A stretch of DNA of 39,809 nucleotides from NCBI GenBank assembly GCA_905235395.1, contig CAJOLN010000005.1, positions 1 through 39,809 on the forward strand, in the 5' to 3' direction. Within the stretch, counting starts at the first letter, position 1. The number at the start of each line of letters is the position of its first letter. The notes under the pieces are model-generated. The model was given only the letters and a program-made list of their open reading frames with translations, was not told where the DNA came from and did not search any database. Position numbers and translations under genes: made by a program. Positions 1-7,608 of the stretch are shown in pieces. Source of the DNA: an uncultured Synergistales bacterium (lineage in GTDB: Bacteria > Synergistota > Synergistia > Synergistales > Aminobacteriaceae).

Positions 1-1325
1 GTATGTCTAATCGAGAATGCGTTGTTTGCTGGTGTATCGCCTGCTCCGAAACATGGCCCACAGAATGCAGTTCTGATTATTGCGCCTGCGTCCATTAGGT
101 CAGCAAGATAGCCTTTACGGTCGAGGTCAACAAATACTGGCTGTGATGACGGATATACACTCAGATAGAATTCATCAAATCCGCATGTCTTGCCTTTCAA
201 TGCATGTGCCGCCTCGACAACGTTCGTGTAATTTCCTCCTGCACACCCTCCGATTACTCCCTGCTGTACCATTAGCTTACCGTCAGGCGTAATCTTGTCC
301 ATCATCGTGAATGTCGCACGTCCTCCTGCAACCTTTGCGGCTCTCTTCTCAGTGTCTGCGAGAATGTCTCTAAGGTTCGCATAGAGTTCATCAATCGTGT
401 ATGCGTTTGACGGGTGGAAAGGCATTGCGATCATAGGCTTAATCTTCGACAGGTCAATTTCTACACAGCCGTCATAGTATGTAACGTTCGCAGGGTTCAG
501 TTCCTTGTAGTCCTGAGCACGGCCATGTTCTGCCAAGAATGCACGCGTATCTGCATCTGTCCTCCATACTGATGATAAGCATGTTGTCTCCGTCGTCATT
601 ACGTCTACGCCGTTCCTGTAGTCAGTCGTCATTGATGATACGCCCGGCCCAACGAACTCCATTACCTTATTTTTGACATATCCCTTCTCGAACACTGCCT
701 TCACAATTGCGATTGCTATATCATGAGGCCCAACGTAAGGAGCAGGTTTACCCTTGAGATATATCGCTACAACTCCTGGATATGCTACATCGTATGTGTC
801 TTCGAGTAACTGTTTGACCAGTTCACCGCCGCCTTCACCGATTGCCATTGTTCCAAGTGCACCGTATCTTGTGTGCGAATCCGAACCGAGAATCATTTTT
901 CCGCAGCCCGCAAACATCTCACGCATGAACTGATGAATGACCGCAATATGTGGAGGAACATAAATTCCGCCGTATTTCTTCGCGGCACTCAGTCCGAAAT
1001 AGTGATCGTCATCGTTGATTGTTCCCCCTACTGCGCAGAGTGAATTATGGCAGTTCGTCATGACATAAGGAAGCGGGAATTTCTTCATGCCTGATGCTCT
1101 TGCTGTCTGAATGATTCCGACAAACGTTATATCATGTGAGGCCATTGAATCAAATTTTATGCGAAGATGATCCATGTTGTCCGCCGTGTTGTGCGACTTC
1201 AGTATCCCGTATGCTATCGTGCCCTTCTTGGCTTCAGCTTTGTTGTATTTGCCGGCTGACTGGCTTTCAGGGATTACATCAGTTCCATTGATGAGATAAA
1301 TACCTTCATCGTAGAGCTTAATCAT
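1..1325 (-). CDS. Aconitase-family hydratase, C-terminus cut by window edge
   Basis: This is an iron-sulfur (de)hydratase of the aconitase superfamily, of the uncharacterised hydratase/YbhJ-like branch. About 441 N-terminal residues are visible and the reading frame is open to base 1. The translation shows the family motif [20 protein letters not shown] near residues 148-167. It also has three cysteines placed as the 4Fe-4S ligands of aconitase: Cys361 in GGCAGG, and Cys422 and Cys425 in CGPCFG. The start is ATG at 1325, preceded by GAGGGGG about 11 bases upstream. The N-terminal sequence does not resemble LeuC or AcnA/AcnB, so I do not assign leucine or TCA-cycle function. The physiological substrate is unknown. 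It lies 108 bases downstream of ddl in the same direction, with its own possible promoter. Confidence 0.8.
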   Translation of the reverse strand, partial: MIKLYDEGIYLINGTDVIPESQSAGKYNKAEAKKGTIAYGILKSHNTADNMDHLRIKFDSMASHDITFVGIIQTARASGMKKFPLPYVMTNCHNSLCAVGGTINDDDHYFGLSAAKKYGGIYVPPHIAVIHQFMREMFAGCGKMILGSDSHTRYGALGTMAIGEGGGELVKQLLEDTYDVAYPGVVAIYLKGKPAPYVGPHDIAIAIVKAVFEKGYVKNKVMEFVGPGVSSMTTDYRNGVDVMTTETTCLSSVWRTDADTRAFLAEHGRAQDYKELNPANVTYYDGCVEIDLSKIKPMIAMPFHPSNAYTIDELYANLRDILADTEKRAAKVAGGRATFTMMDKITPDGKLMVQQGVIGGCAGGNYTNVVEAAHALKGKTCGFDEFYLSVYPSSQPVFVDLDRKGYLADLMDAGAIIRTAFCGPCFGAGDTPANNAFSIRH

Positions 1326-1405
1326 ATAAGAATATACCCCCTCGTGAATCTATTTTTGTATGAAAAATTTTTTGCTGTGAACTTTTCTGAAATTTTGTTC
1401 ATTGA

Positions 1406-1411
1406 ATTATA
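1406..1411 (-). promoter_or_regulatory. Possible -10 element for the aconitase-family gene
   Basis: The minus strand reads TATAAT here, 81-86 bases before the ATG at 1325. No good -35 hexamer lies 16-18 bases upstream, so the assignment rests on the perfect -10 alone. No clear terminator follows ddl, so read-through from the upstream operon is also possible. Confidence 0.35.
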
Positions 1412-1433
1412 ACACGCTGAGATTAATTCGATT

Positions 1434-2378
1434 CTAAGTATCTTTATGTAGAATGTTATGATATTTGCATGAGGCCATTCTCATAATCTCACTCACAAAT
1501 TCTGACATGCTCACTCCTATTGCACGCGCCGCTTTCGGTACTAAACTCGTTTCTGTCATTCCTGGTGCTGTGTTCACTTCGAGAATGTACACTCTGCCTT
1601 CTGAATCAACTCTGAAATCTGAACGGCTGTAACCTGAACAACCAAGCAATTTATGTGCCTGGACTGCAAAATCTGAAATGCATTCTGAAATTTCAGGTTC
1701 AACTTCTGCTGGCACTATGTATTCTGTCGCTCCGGCAGTGTACTTGTTGCTGTAGTCATAAAAACCATGATGAGGAACTATTTCAATTACAGGAAGTGCT
1801 TGTACCTCTCCGTTTTGTTCCCACACTCCGCAGGTAAATTCCCGTCCTGCAATGTATTCTTCTGCCATAACCGAACCTTTATAGCTTTCAACAGCGAGTT
1901 CATACGCCTCATTGAGCTTCTCAGGTGTCGCGTCATGTATGATTGTGATTCCTACTGTGCTTCCTCCTGAACATGGTTTCACGACAATATGACTTCCGAG
2001 TTTCGAGACAACATCACTGAAATCATCAGGCAGTAATATTCCTTTTGGCATTCGTATTCCCGCATTACTGAAAATTTTTCGTGCCTGCCATTTGTCCATT
2101 GCAAGAGTACTCGCTTCCGGCCCTGAACCTGTGTATGGAATGTTCATATCGTTCAGCCTTGATTGAAGTTTTCCTCCCTCTCCCCAATCTCCATGCATCG
2201 CGATAAAAACTCCGTCATAAATTTTCACACAGTCAATCTCATCAAGTGAGCGCAAATCTATGAATTCAGCAAAGATTCCTGATTCATTAAGGGCATCGCA
2301 TACTGCCTTTCCGCTCCTCAATGATACCTCTCGTTCCTGGCCGTCTCCGCCGCATAACACTGCAACACGTTTCATCAT
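1434..2378 (-). CDS. ddl: D-alanine--D-alanine ligase
   Basis: Cytoplasmic ATP-grasp ligase that joins two D-alanines for the peptidoglycan stem peptide. At 314 residues it is normal length. Visible hallmarks are the N-terminal GGDGQEREVSLRSG (10-23, including the substrate-binding Glu), Lys134 in VVKPCSGGSTVG for ATP, the omega-loop FYDYSNKY (206-213), SRSDFRVD (251-258) and the metal-binding EVNTAPGMT (267-275). The tyrosine-containing omega loop fits D-Ala-D-Ala rather than D-Ala-D-lactate specificity. The start overlaps the stop of the ABC ATPase gene by four bases, which implies translational coupling with an amino-acid transporter. The last dozen residues extend beyond the conserved fold. 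Confidence 0.93.
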   Translation of the reverse strand: MMKRVAVLCGGDGQEREVSLRSGKAVCDALNESGIFAEFIDLRSLDEIDCVKIYDGVFIAMHGDWGEGGKLQSRLNDMNIPYTGSGPEASTLAMDKWQARKIFSNAGIRMPKGILLPDDFSDVVSKLGSHIVVKPCSGGSTVGITIIHDATPEKLNEAYELAVESYKGSVMAEEYIAGREFTCGVWEQNGEVQALPVIEIVPHHGFYDYSNKYTAGATEYIVPAEVEPEISECISDFAVQAHKLLGCSGYSRSDFRVDSEGRVYILEVNTAPGMTETSLVPKAARAIGVSMSEFVSEIMRMASCKYHNILHKDT

Positions 2379-3481
2379 AGAATCACCTCTATGTTATTCT
2401 TCACGTCAAAACTGTAGTTGATGTTCTTCGCTATCTTCCTGAGAATATCTATTCCCATGTGAATATCTTCATTTCCATACGATTCGTCAAACGGATTGAA
2501 TCGCTTCCCTGTGCTCGTGAAATGCATCACAGTTGATGAATCTGATTCAGAATATGAGATGTTTACGTTGATGTCGATGTTTGAATCTGATGAAGCATAA
2601 CAGCCGGACAATAATTCATACACAAGTTCTTCACTGCATAACTGAAGCCTGTATGCGAGACTTGATTGAATTCCGTACTTATCTGCGAAATCATGAATAC
2701 CTCCGTGCATAGCAAGCAAGTCAAAATTCCTTTCCGTAATCTCAAAGTGGAAATACTTCAGCCTGTTGATGAACGCAATCGTCTTCTCACGTTCAGGAGC
2801 GTCAAATATCTTCTCAGGTGTTCCCTGTTCGTATATTCCTCCGTCAGCGAAGAACAGAACACGATCTGCGAATTCACGCGCAAATTTCATCTCATGTGTT
2901 ACGACAAGCATTGTGATACTGTGTTTCGCTAACATTCTAATCATCGCAAGCACCTCACCTACCATAGTAGGGTCTAATGCACTCGTGGGTTCATCGAACA
3001 ATAACACTTTCGGATTCATCATCAGTGATCGGCATATCGCTATTCTCTGCTGCTGACCTCCTGATAAGACGCTGGGCATTGAATGAACCTTTGATGTCAA
3101 TCCTACCTTTGTAAGCCATTCCATTGCTTTTGCTTCCGCATCTGATTTTGACATTCCAAGAAGTTTTATGGGAGCTATGCAGAGATTTTCGAGGACGTTC
3201 ATGTGTGAGAACAGATAGAATTTCTGATAGACCATTCCCATTTTACGGCGGATTCGATTCACGTCTGCTCTTTTTGCTGTTATCTCTTCACCGTCAATGA
3301 AGATTTGACCAGAATCAGGAACTTCAAGCAGTTCAAGCGAACGCAGAAACACACTTTTTCCGCAGCCTGAACCGCCGATTATCGCGATATGTTCTCCTTC
3401 TTCAACACTGAGATTCACATCATGAAGGACATTCAGACTCCCGAATGATTTGCAGAGATTTTTTACCTCAATGGGATTCAT
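2375..3481 (-). CDS. Amino-acid ABC transporter ATPase with C-terminal degenerate GHKL (RsbW-like) domain
   Basis: Residues 1-242 are a polar-amino-acid (GlnQ/HisP-type) ABC ATPase: Walker A GGSGCGKS (36-43), Q-loop glutamine near 86, signature LSGGQQQR (139-146), Walker B LLFDEP (160-165) and H-loop His196. Such proteins normally end near residue 245. Here about 125 further residues follow. They contain SEELVYELL (283-291), STGKRFNPF (323-331) and HMGIDILRKIAKNINYSF (341-358), in the order and spacing of the N, G1 and G2 boxes of RsbW/SpoIIAB-type GHKL ATPases. The N-box Asn and the G1 Asp are missing, so this module probably does not phosphorylate. It resembles the tail of the protein at 11723-12571. 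The gene directly abuts the permease gene and overlaps ddl. ABC function is firm; the GHKL assignment is by motif only. Confidence 0.88.
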   Translation of the reverse strand: MNPIEVKNLCKSFGSLNVLHDVNLSVEEGEHIAIIGGSGCGKSVFLRSLELLEVPDSGQIFIDGEEITAKRADVNRIRRKMGMVYQKFYLFSHMNVLENLCIAPIKLLGMSKSDAEAKAMEWLTKVGLTSKVHSMPSVLSGGQQQRIAICRSLMMNPKVLLFDEPTSALDPTMVGEVLAMIRMLAKHSITMLVVTHEMKFAREFADRVLFFADGGIYEQGTPEKIFDAPEREKTIAFINRLKYFHFEITERNFDLLAMHGGIHDFADKYGIQSSLAYRLQLCSEELVYELLSGCYASSDSNIDINVNISYSESDSSTVMHFTSTGKRFNPFDESYGNEDIHMGIDILRKIAKNINYSFDVKNNIEVIL

Positions 3482-4159
3482 TTACGCCGTCTCCTCTTTA
3501 TGACGCTGAAGCATATCAGTGAGTGCGAATATTCCATGAACGATGTATGCGAGTGCGAGATAAATTAACATTCCGATGATTATTGTTATCATTGGCTGCA
3601 TTGTACGCGACGCTATGTTGTTGATTACGCGCGTTAAATCAGTGATTGAAACATAACCTACAACGCTCGTCCATTGAATCAGATTCACAACCGTAGACTG
3701 ATAAACCGGTTTTGCAATTCGTATCACCTGAGGCAATGTTACCAGCCTGAATGCCTGCCACGCTGAGAACCCCAACGTTCGCGCTGCCTCTACCTGCCCG
3801 TAATCCGTTGCATTGATTGATGCTCGCAATAATTCAGCGACATGTGCCGCTACATTCATTGAGAACGTTATTACTGCTATCGTCTGTGCCTCAAGACTTG
3901 AACGCGCAAAGACTCCGTAATACATGAGCATTAAGAGCATGAGAACAGGTGAACCTCTGAGCAGAACAATATATATGGTAGCAATTGTATTGATGATTCT
4001 GCTTTTTGACATTCTAAGTGCACATATTACTGCCCCTAACAGTGTTCCGAACAGCAGAGACCATAATGAAATCTCAACTGTAGCTCTGAGACCTTTCAAG
4101 ATAGTCATGTATGAGCCGCCTTGAATCAAAATTTTGTAGAGTATTTCGTTCAATGACAT
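3482..4159 (-). CDS. Polar amino-acid ABC transporter permease (HisM/GlnP family)
   Basis: Inner-membrane subunit of a polar amino-acid ABC importer, 225 residues with about five hydrophobic spans. It contains the family motif LLRGSPVLMLLMLMYYG (66-82) and the EAA loop, EAARTLGFSAWQAFRLVTLP (124-143), that contacts the ATPase. The gene ends one base before the ABC ATPase start, so the two form one operon. Only one permease gene is present, so a homodimer is expected. No conventional binding protein is encoded here. The nearest candidates are the three unusual exported proteins at 4877-7595, beyond a convergent gene. The substrate is unknown. Confidence 0.92.
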   Translation of the reverse strand: MSLNEILYKILIQGGSYMTILKGLRATVEISLWSLLFGTLLGAVICALRMSKSRIINTIATIYIVLLRGSPVLMLLMLMYYGVFARSSLEAQTIAVITFSMNVAAHVAELLRASINATDYGQVEAARTLGFSAWQAFRLVTLPQVIRIAKPVYQSTVVNLIQWTSVVGYVSITDLTRVINNIASRTMQPMITIIIGMLIYLALAYIVHGIFALTDMLQRHKEETA

Positions 4160-4196
4160 GTTAAAATTTAATTCCTTTCTTATGTTTTTATCTGAA

Positions 4197-4202
4197 ATTA
4201 TA
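4197..4202 (-). promoter_or_regulatory. Likely -10 element of the ABC transporter-ddl operon
   Basis: The minus strand reads TATAAT about 40 bases upstream of the permease ATG at 4159. No convincing -35 is present. An AAAGGA ribosome-binding sequence lies 13 bases before the ATG. Confidence 0.45.
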
Positions 4203-4234
4203 CAGTAGGTTAGGCTTCAGTGAGCACTCTCTAG

Positions 4235-4325
4235 AAATAACGCCCCTAAATCCATAAGTGGATAGCCAATTTCTACAATGGCTCTGATAAGTACTTTCCG
4301 AACAAATTTCGGGGGCATTTTTTTT
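4235..4325 (+). ncRNA. Candidate cloverleaf-like structured leader or terminator RNA
   Basis: On the plus strand three small perfect stems are nested inside a closing G/C stem. They are ATCCA/TGGAT (4250-4263, loop TAAG), AGCCA/TGGCT (4264-4283) and CCGAA/TTCGG (4298-4312). The closing stem is GCCC (4242-4245) with GGGC (4313-4316), and it is followed by ATTTTTTTT. A/T pairing, AAAT at 4235 with ATTT at 4317, could extend it. The enclosed element is 75 bases, tRNA-sized, but has no T-loop TTC and does not fit tRNA rules. It ends 60 bases before the DUF3574-like gene and could attenuate it. Folding is by eye; I match no known riboswitch. Confidence 0.3.
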
Positions 4326-4385
4326 GCTCTTTCATGCTATTATGTCAAAGTAGTATTAGTTTATTCAGGAGGTTTTGGATTTATC

Positions 4386-4817
4386 ATGAAGAAGTTAGCA
4401 TGTTTGATTCTGTCAGCAGTTCTTGTGATGTGTATGTGCATTTCATGTTACGCAGGGAATGATGCGGATGACAGAGCAAAACGTTTTTTCGGAACAGAAG
4501 AGCACCTGAAGTACACGCTCTATATCGGGCTGAATGCTTCTGACACAGGCAAACCGATATATCCTGTTGCAGAGGCAAAGAAGATATTCACGGAGATAGC
4601 AGACAGATTCATTTCTGGATGCACACTCTATGAGGCTGACGGTTACTGGAAAGACGGTGATAAAGTCTATCAGGAACATACGCTTGTATGCGTTATTGTT
4701 GATGAGAAGCCTGAAACTGTCAAAAAGGTAATGGACGCGGCCATAGAGGCATTAAAGCAGAGCAGTATATTGATTGAAGTTGATGAAACAGAGAGTGCAT
4801 TCTACACAGGAAAGTAA
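4386..4817 (+). CDS. Small exported DUF3574-like protein
   Basis: 143-residue protein with an N-terminal signal peptide: MKK, then a hydrophobic core, then CISCYAG. Cleavage would leave about 120 residues outside the cytoplasm. The mature part reads TLYIGLNAS, then ISGCTLYEADGYWKDGDKVY, then a hydrophobic LVCVIVDE strand. This order resembles DUF3574 (tLyFGLs...fpdGfTvldaxGqWrd), whose function is unknown. An upstream in-frame ATG at 4278 exists, but I choose 4386 because it begins the signal peptide and has AGGAGG 13 bases before it. It is a single-gene unit converging on the gene ending at 4877, with a shared terminator between. Codon use looks like that of its neighbours. Confidence 0.75.
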   Translation: MKKLACLILSAVLVMCMCISCYAGNDADDRAKRFFGTEEHLKYTLYIGLNASDTGKPIYPVAEAKKIFTEIADRFISGCTLYEADGYWKDGDKVYQEHTLVCVIVDEKPETVKKVMDAAIEALKQSSILIEVDETESAFYTGK

Positions 4818-4830
4818 CGAATCAAAAAAA

Positions 4831-4872
4831 GAGGCAGCCCTTTTTAGAGTTGCCTCATTATTTTTTTTATTC
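4831..4872. terminator. Bidirectional rho-independent terminator
   Basis: GAGGCAGC (4831-4838) pairs with GTTGCCTC (4849-4856), 8 bp with one G-U, loop CCTTTTTAGA. It is followed by ATTATTTTTTTT on the plus strand. An A-run (4824-4830) on the other side gives a T-run for minus-strand transcripts. It serves both convergent genes. Confidence 0.85.
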
Positions 4873-4876
4873 TTCT

Positions 4877-5779
4877 TCATTCGTCATCAGCAATCCGTAA
4901 ATGCAAAAACATATTCCATTCGTAATATGGCACTGAAAGAATCACATCATCGGGTACATCAGGCTGTGTATTAACGGATTTATCAACTTCATACCAGAAT
5001 ACCGCATCTACTCGTCCTGATACTAACGCCGCTGTCCTTGCTCCTGTACTGACATTCACGGTGGAGATGTTCACCTTCAAACGTCTTCCGATTTCCGCTA
5101 ACACTGCCGCATTATATCCCGCTGGCATTCCGTCTTCAGCAATGTAATCAACCGGCGGCAAGTCTCCCGTAACTGCAACTCTGATTGTAGGAGCGTCTCT
5201 GAATCTCTCAAATTTAATCGCATCATTTTCTTTCTTGCGTTTCTTGTCAGTTCCGTAAATATATTCATACGGATTCTTATTCTTGGGGAAATTCTTAATG
5301 TACTTTTCTGCTAGTGCTGATAATGTCAAGTCATTGCGCATTGATGTTAATGCTTGGTTCCATTTATGCATAAGCTCGCGGTTATTCTTCATGAATCCGA
5401 AACACAATGCCATAGTCCCGGAGTTAGATACGCATGAAGGTTCGTAATCTATGTTTATCTTCATGAGATATTCTGCAACGAAATCAGGAAGCACCATTTC
5501 TTCAATTTCGTTTTTGACGAGTGCCATCTGCATTAAGGTCAGTGAATCATAAAACCTCGCCGAATCAATCGAATGATCTCCTCCGAGTATTGCCCAGCCT
5601 CTCGTTGCCCATGATGATAATACCAGCTTGAAAAATTCATCTTCTGTCACCCTGAGACGTGTCAAAAATCCAATTTCAATTGGTTCATTATTTATGGGAA
5701 CTGTCTGTTTTTTTTCTCCTGCATATGCACTCCCTGAGAGAAGTAGCATAACTAAAATGACGCATAAAATTTTTTTCAT
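4877..5779 (-). CDS. Exported solute-binding-like protein, apparently circularly permuted SBP_bac_3 (paralogue 1)
   Basis: 300 residues with a signal peptide (MKKILCVILVML, then LLSGSAYAG). After the signal comes a segment that matches the second half of SBP_bac_3 proteins: IGFLTRL, then FYDSLTLMQMAL, LPDFVAEYL, and a helix ending LSALAEKYIKNF. The C-terminal third matches what is normally the first half: IRVAVTGDLPPVDYIAEDG, then GYNAAVLAEIGRRL, ALVSGRVDAVFWY and SVPYYEWNMF. The domain order is therefore inverted relative to the family. I use ATG 5779, one base after the upstream stop and preceded by AGGTGG, rather than an in-frame ATG at 5803. It is the last gene of the minus-strand run. 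Ligand unknown; an ABC receptor or extracytoplasmic sensor is likely. Confidence 0.8.
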   Translation of the reverse strand: MKKILCVILVMLLLSGSAYAGEKKQTVPINNEPIEIGFLTRLRVTEDEFFKLVLSSWATRGWAILGGDHSIDSARFYDSLTLMQMALVKNEIEEMVLPDFVAEYLMKINIDYEPSCVSNSGTMALCFGFMKNNRELMHKWNQALTSMRNDLTLSALAEKYIKNFPKNKNPYEYIYGTDKKRKKENDAIKFERFRDAPTIRVAVTGDLPPVDYIAEDGMPAGYNAAVLAEIGRRLKVNISTVNVSTGARTAALVSGRVDAVFWYEVDKSVNTQPDVPDDVILSVPYYEWNMFLHLRIADDE

Positions 5780-5780
5780 A

Positions 5781-6665
5781 TTACCACCTGTTATATATTC
5801 CAAGTATATCGCGCTTCAAATTCCAGCTTCCTGACCTTCCCCCTCTAGGTGCTTTGCGGATGTGAACGAATTTGTTCCACATGTAATATGGCTCAGATAA
5901 TATTACGCCTTCAGGAACGTCATGCTGTTCTTTAGATGATGTATCTACTTCATACCAGAACACTACATCTGTCCTTCCTGATACTAATGATGATGTCCTC
6001 GCTCCAGTATTAACTTCAACAAGCTCAATGCTCTTATTAATGGTCTTCTTCAGGTACGATGAAATTTCAGCAAGTACTGCCGTGTTGAAACCTGCAAATG
6101 TTCCGTCTGCTGCAATGAAATCTATCGGCGGTAAATCTCCAGTCACTGCTACTTTGATTACCTCTCCTCCAGGAGAATCATCAAAAACTACTGGTTCAGG
6201 GTCTCCGCCTATACCTGCTGATGAAGTGTATATTCCCTCTATTGTCTGAAGTATCCAGTTATCACGCATTATCTTCAATGCCTCATTGAACTTGTCGCGT
6301 AACTCTTTGCTGTCCTCTCTGAAACCAAATGCTAATCCCATGTTCGGAGCGTTAAGAACCAGAACAGACTCGTAATTGCGATTCTGATTCAAAACGTATT
6401 CTGCTGCGGCCTGCGGAAGTACCATTTGCATAATATCTCCTGCCTCAAGTGCCAATTGCATGGCCGTCAGTGAATCATAGAATTTCACTATCACTTCAAG
6501 ATTTTCGTTGTTAGGTGCAAATCTTTTCTTCCAGGCTTCCGAAAATTGCTCTTCTGTTGTGTTTAACTTTGAGAGTAAACCAAGACGTATTACTCTCTTT
6601 TCTCCTCCGAATGAGCACCCTGAAAGCATGACAAGAAAAAGAACTGTCAGCAAAAATTTTTTCAT
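5781..6665 (-). CDS. Solute-binding-like lipoprotein, apparently circularly permuted SBP_bac_3 (paralogue 2)
   Basis: 294 residues. The signal peptide ends in a lipobox, VMLSGCS, so this paralogue is probably lipid-anchored, unlike its two neighbours. Order of motifs: IRLGLLSKLNTTEEQF, KFYDSLTAMQLAL, VLPQAAAEYVL, LAFGF, and a helix like the usual C-terminal helix of the family. After a linker of about 30 residues come IKVAVTGDLPPIDFIAADG, GFNTAVLAEISSYL, LVSGRTDVVFWYEVD and SEPYYMWNKF. The C-terminus carries about 25 extra residues rich in Gly, Arg and Ser. The gene follows paralogue 3 with a 3-base gap and precedes paralogue 1 by one base, so all three are one transcript. Confidence 0.8.
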   Translation of the reverse strand: MKKFLLTVLFLVMLSGCSFGGEKRVIRLGLLSKLNTTEEQFSEAWKKRFAPNNENLEVIVKFYDSLTAMQLALEAGDIMQMVLPQAAAEYVLNQNRNYESVLVLNAPNMGLAFGFREDSKELRDKFNEALKIMRDNWILQTIEGIYTSSAGIGGDPEPVVFDDSPGGEVIKVAVTGDLPPIDFIAADGTFAGFNTAVLAEISSYLKKTINKSIELVEVNTGARTSSLVSGRTDVVFWYEVDTSSKEQHDVPEGVILSEPYYMWNKFVHIRKAPRGGRSGSWNLKRDILGIYNRW

Positions 6666-6668
6666 TTT

Positions 6669-7595
6669 TTATTTTACCCTCCCTATTATTAAATCCGTAT
6701 CCCATTCATAATATGGAACTGACAATATTACTCCGTCTAACGTATCTTTCATTATGCCGCCGAGATTCTTTCCTCTCATTTTTGACGGGGTCTTGAGTCC
6801 TTCAGTGTTACGATACCAGAAGACTACATCAACTCGTTCTGATGAAAGTGCTGCTGACCTTCCACCTGTATCTACGCTGATTAAACGTATATTCTTTTTC
6901 AGACGCTTTCCTATTTCCGCCATTACTGCCGTATTGTAGCCTGCTGGTGTTCCGTCCGCCGCTATAAAGTCTATCGGAGGCAAGTCTCCCGTTACTGCTA
7001 TTTTGATTGTCTTTGCTCCTTTGAACTCCTGAAACTTTACGCGTTCAGGTTCAGATGATTCCATTTCAGTTATGTATTTGCGTTCGAGACGGGAAAGTGT
7101 TCCGTCTTTTTTCATGGCACTGATCGCTGTGTTGAATTCCTTCTGAAGTGCCACGTTCCCCTGTTTGAATCCGAATGATATTGTTGAAGGCTCCATGTTG
7201 AGCGAGAATAAAATCTCATAGTTCGGGTTCTGCGTTGTGAGATATAAACCTACAGCTTCAGGAATTGCAAGCTCGTCAATTTTGCGTGAACGTAAAGCCA
7301 TTTGCATAGCCAGAAGCGAATCATAAAATTTGATTATTCTTCGTGTCTTCACCAGTGAACCTATGAATGCCTCCATTCTGTCATCATCTGCCCACTCACT
7401 TTCGTCCGCCGGGATTAACGGTGCTACTGCCCTGCGCAGATCATCAAGTCCTTCCTGAAATTCCTGCTCAGTCGTTCCCAGATACGTTAATACTCCTGCA
7501 TACACCACTTCTTCTTTTTTCTGTGTTGCGGAAGCTGCAAATGAAACAGAACACATAATCCCAATGAAAACTATTGAGCATATAATTTTCTTCAA
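6669..7595 (-). CDS. Exported solute-binding-like protein, apparently circularly permuted SBP_bac_3 (paralogue 3)
   Basis: 308 residues with a signal peptide ending near SVSFAASA. The start codon is TTG, with AGGAGG nine bases before it. Motif order is the same inverted one: VYAGVLTYLGTTEQEF, IIKFYDSLLAMQMAL, LAIPEAVGLYL, ISFGF, AMKKDGTLSRLERKYI; then IKIAVTGDLPPIDFIAADG, GYNTAVMAEIGKRL, SSERVDVVFWY and SVPYYEWDT. It has an insertion of about 25 residues in the first lobe (around ADESEWADDDRMEAF) and another before the final PYY motif. It sits 13 bases after the PP2C-GHKL gene, so receptor and signalling genes are cotranscribed. Confidence 0.8.
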   Translation of the reverse strand: MKKIICSIVFIGIMCSVSFAASATQKKEEVVYAGVLTYLGTTEQEFQEGLDDLRRAVAPLIPADESEWADDDRMEAFIGSLVKTRRIIKFYDSLLAMQMALRSRKIDELAIPEAVGLYLTTQNPNYEILFSLNMEPSTISFGFKQGNVALQKEFNTAISAMKKDGTLSRLERKYITEMESSEPERVKFQEFKGAKTIKIAVTGDLPPIDFIAADGTPAGYNTAVMAEIGKRLKKNIRLISVDTGGRSAALSSERVDVVFWYRNTEGLKTPSKMRGKNLGGIMKDTLDGVILSVPYYEWDTDLIIGRVK

Positions 7596-7608
7596 AATAA
7601 TCTTCCTC

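Noticed and set aside
1-1325. LeuC or AcnA identification for the aconitase-family gene
   Set aside because: Cluster cysteines and the SDSHT motif are shared across the superfamily, but the N-terminal sequence does not match LeuC or AcnA/B, and there is no leuD, leuB or TCA-cycle neighbour.
4242-4316. tRNA gene on either strand, because the 75-base element folds like a cloverleaf
   Set aside because: The T-arm-like hairpin has no TTC loop, the middle hairpin has a 10-base loop, and the acceptor-like stem has only four or five pairs. It fails tRNA rules on both strands.
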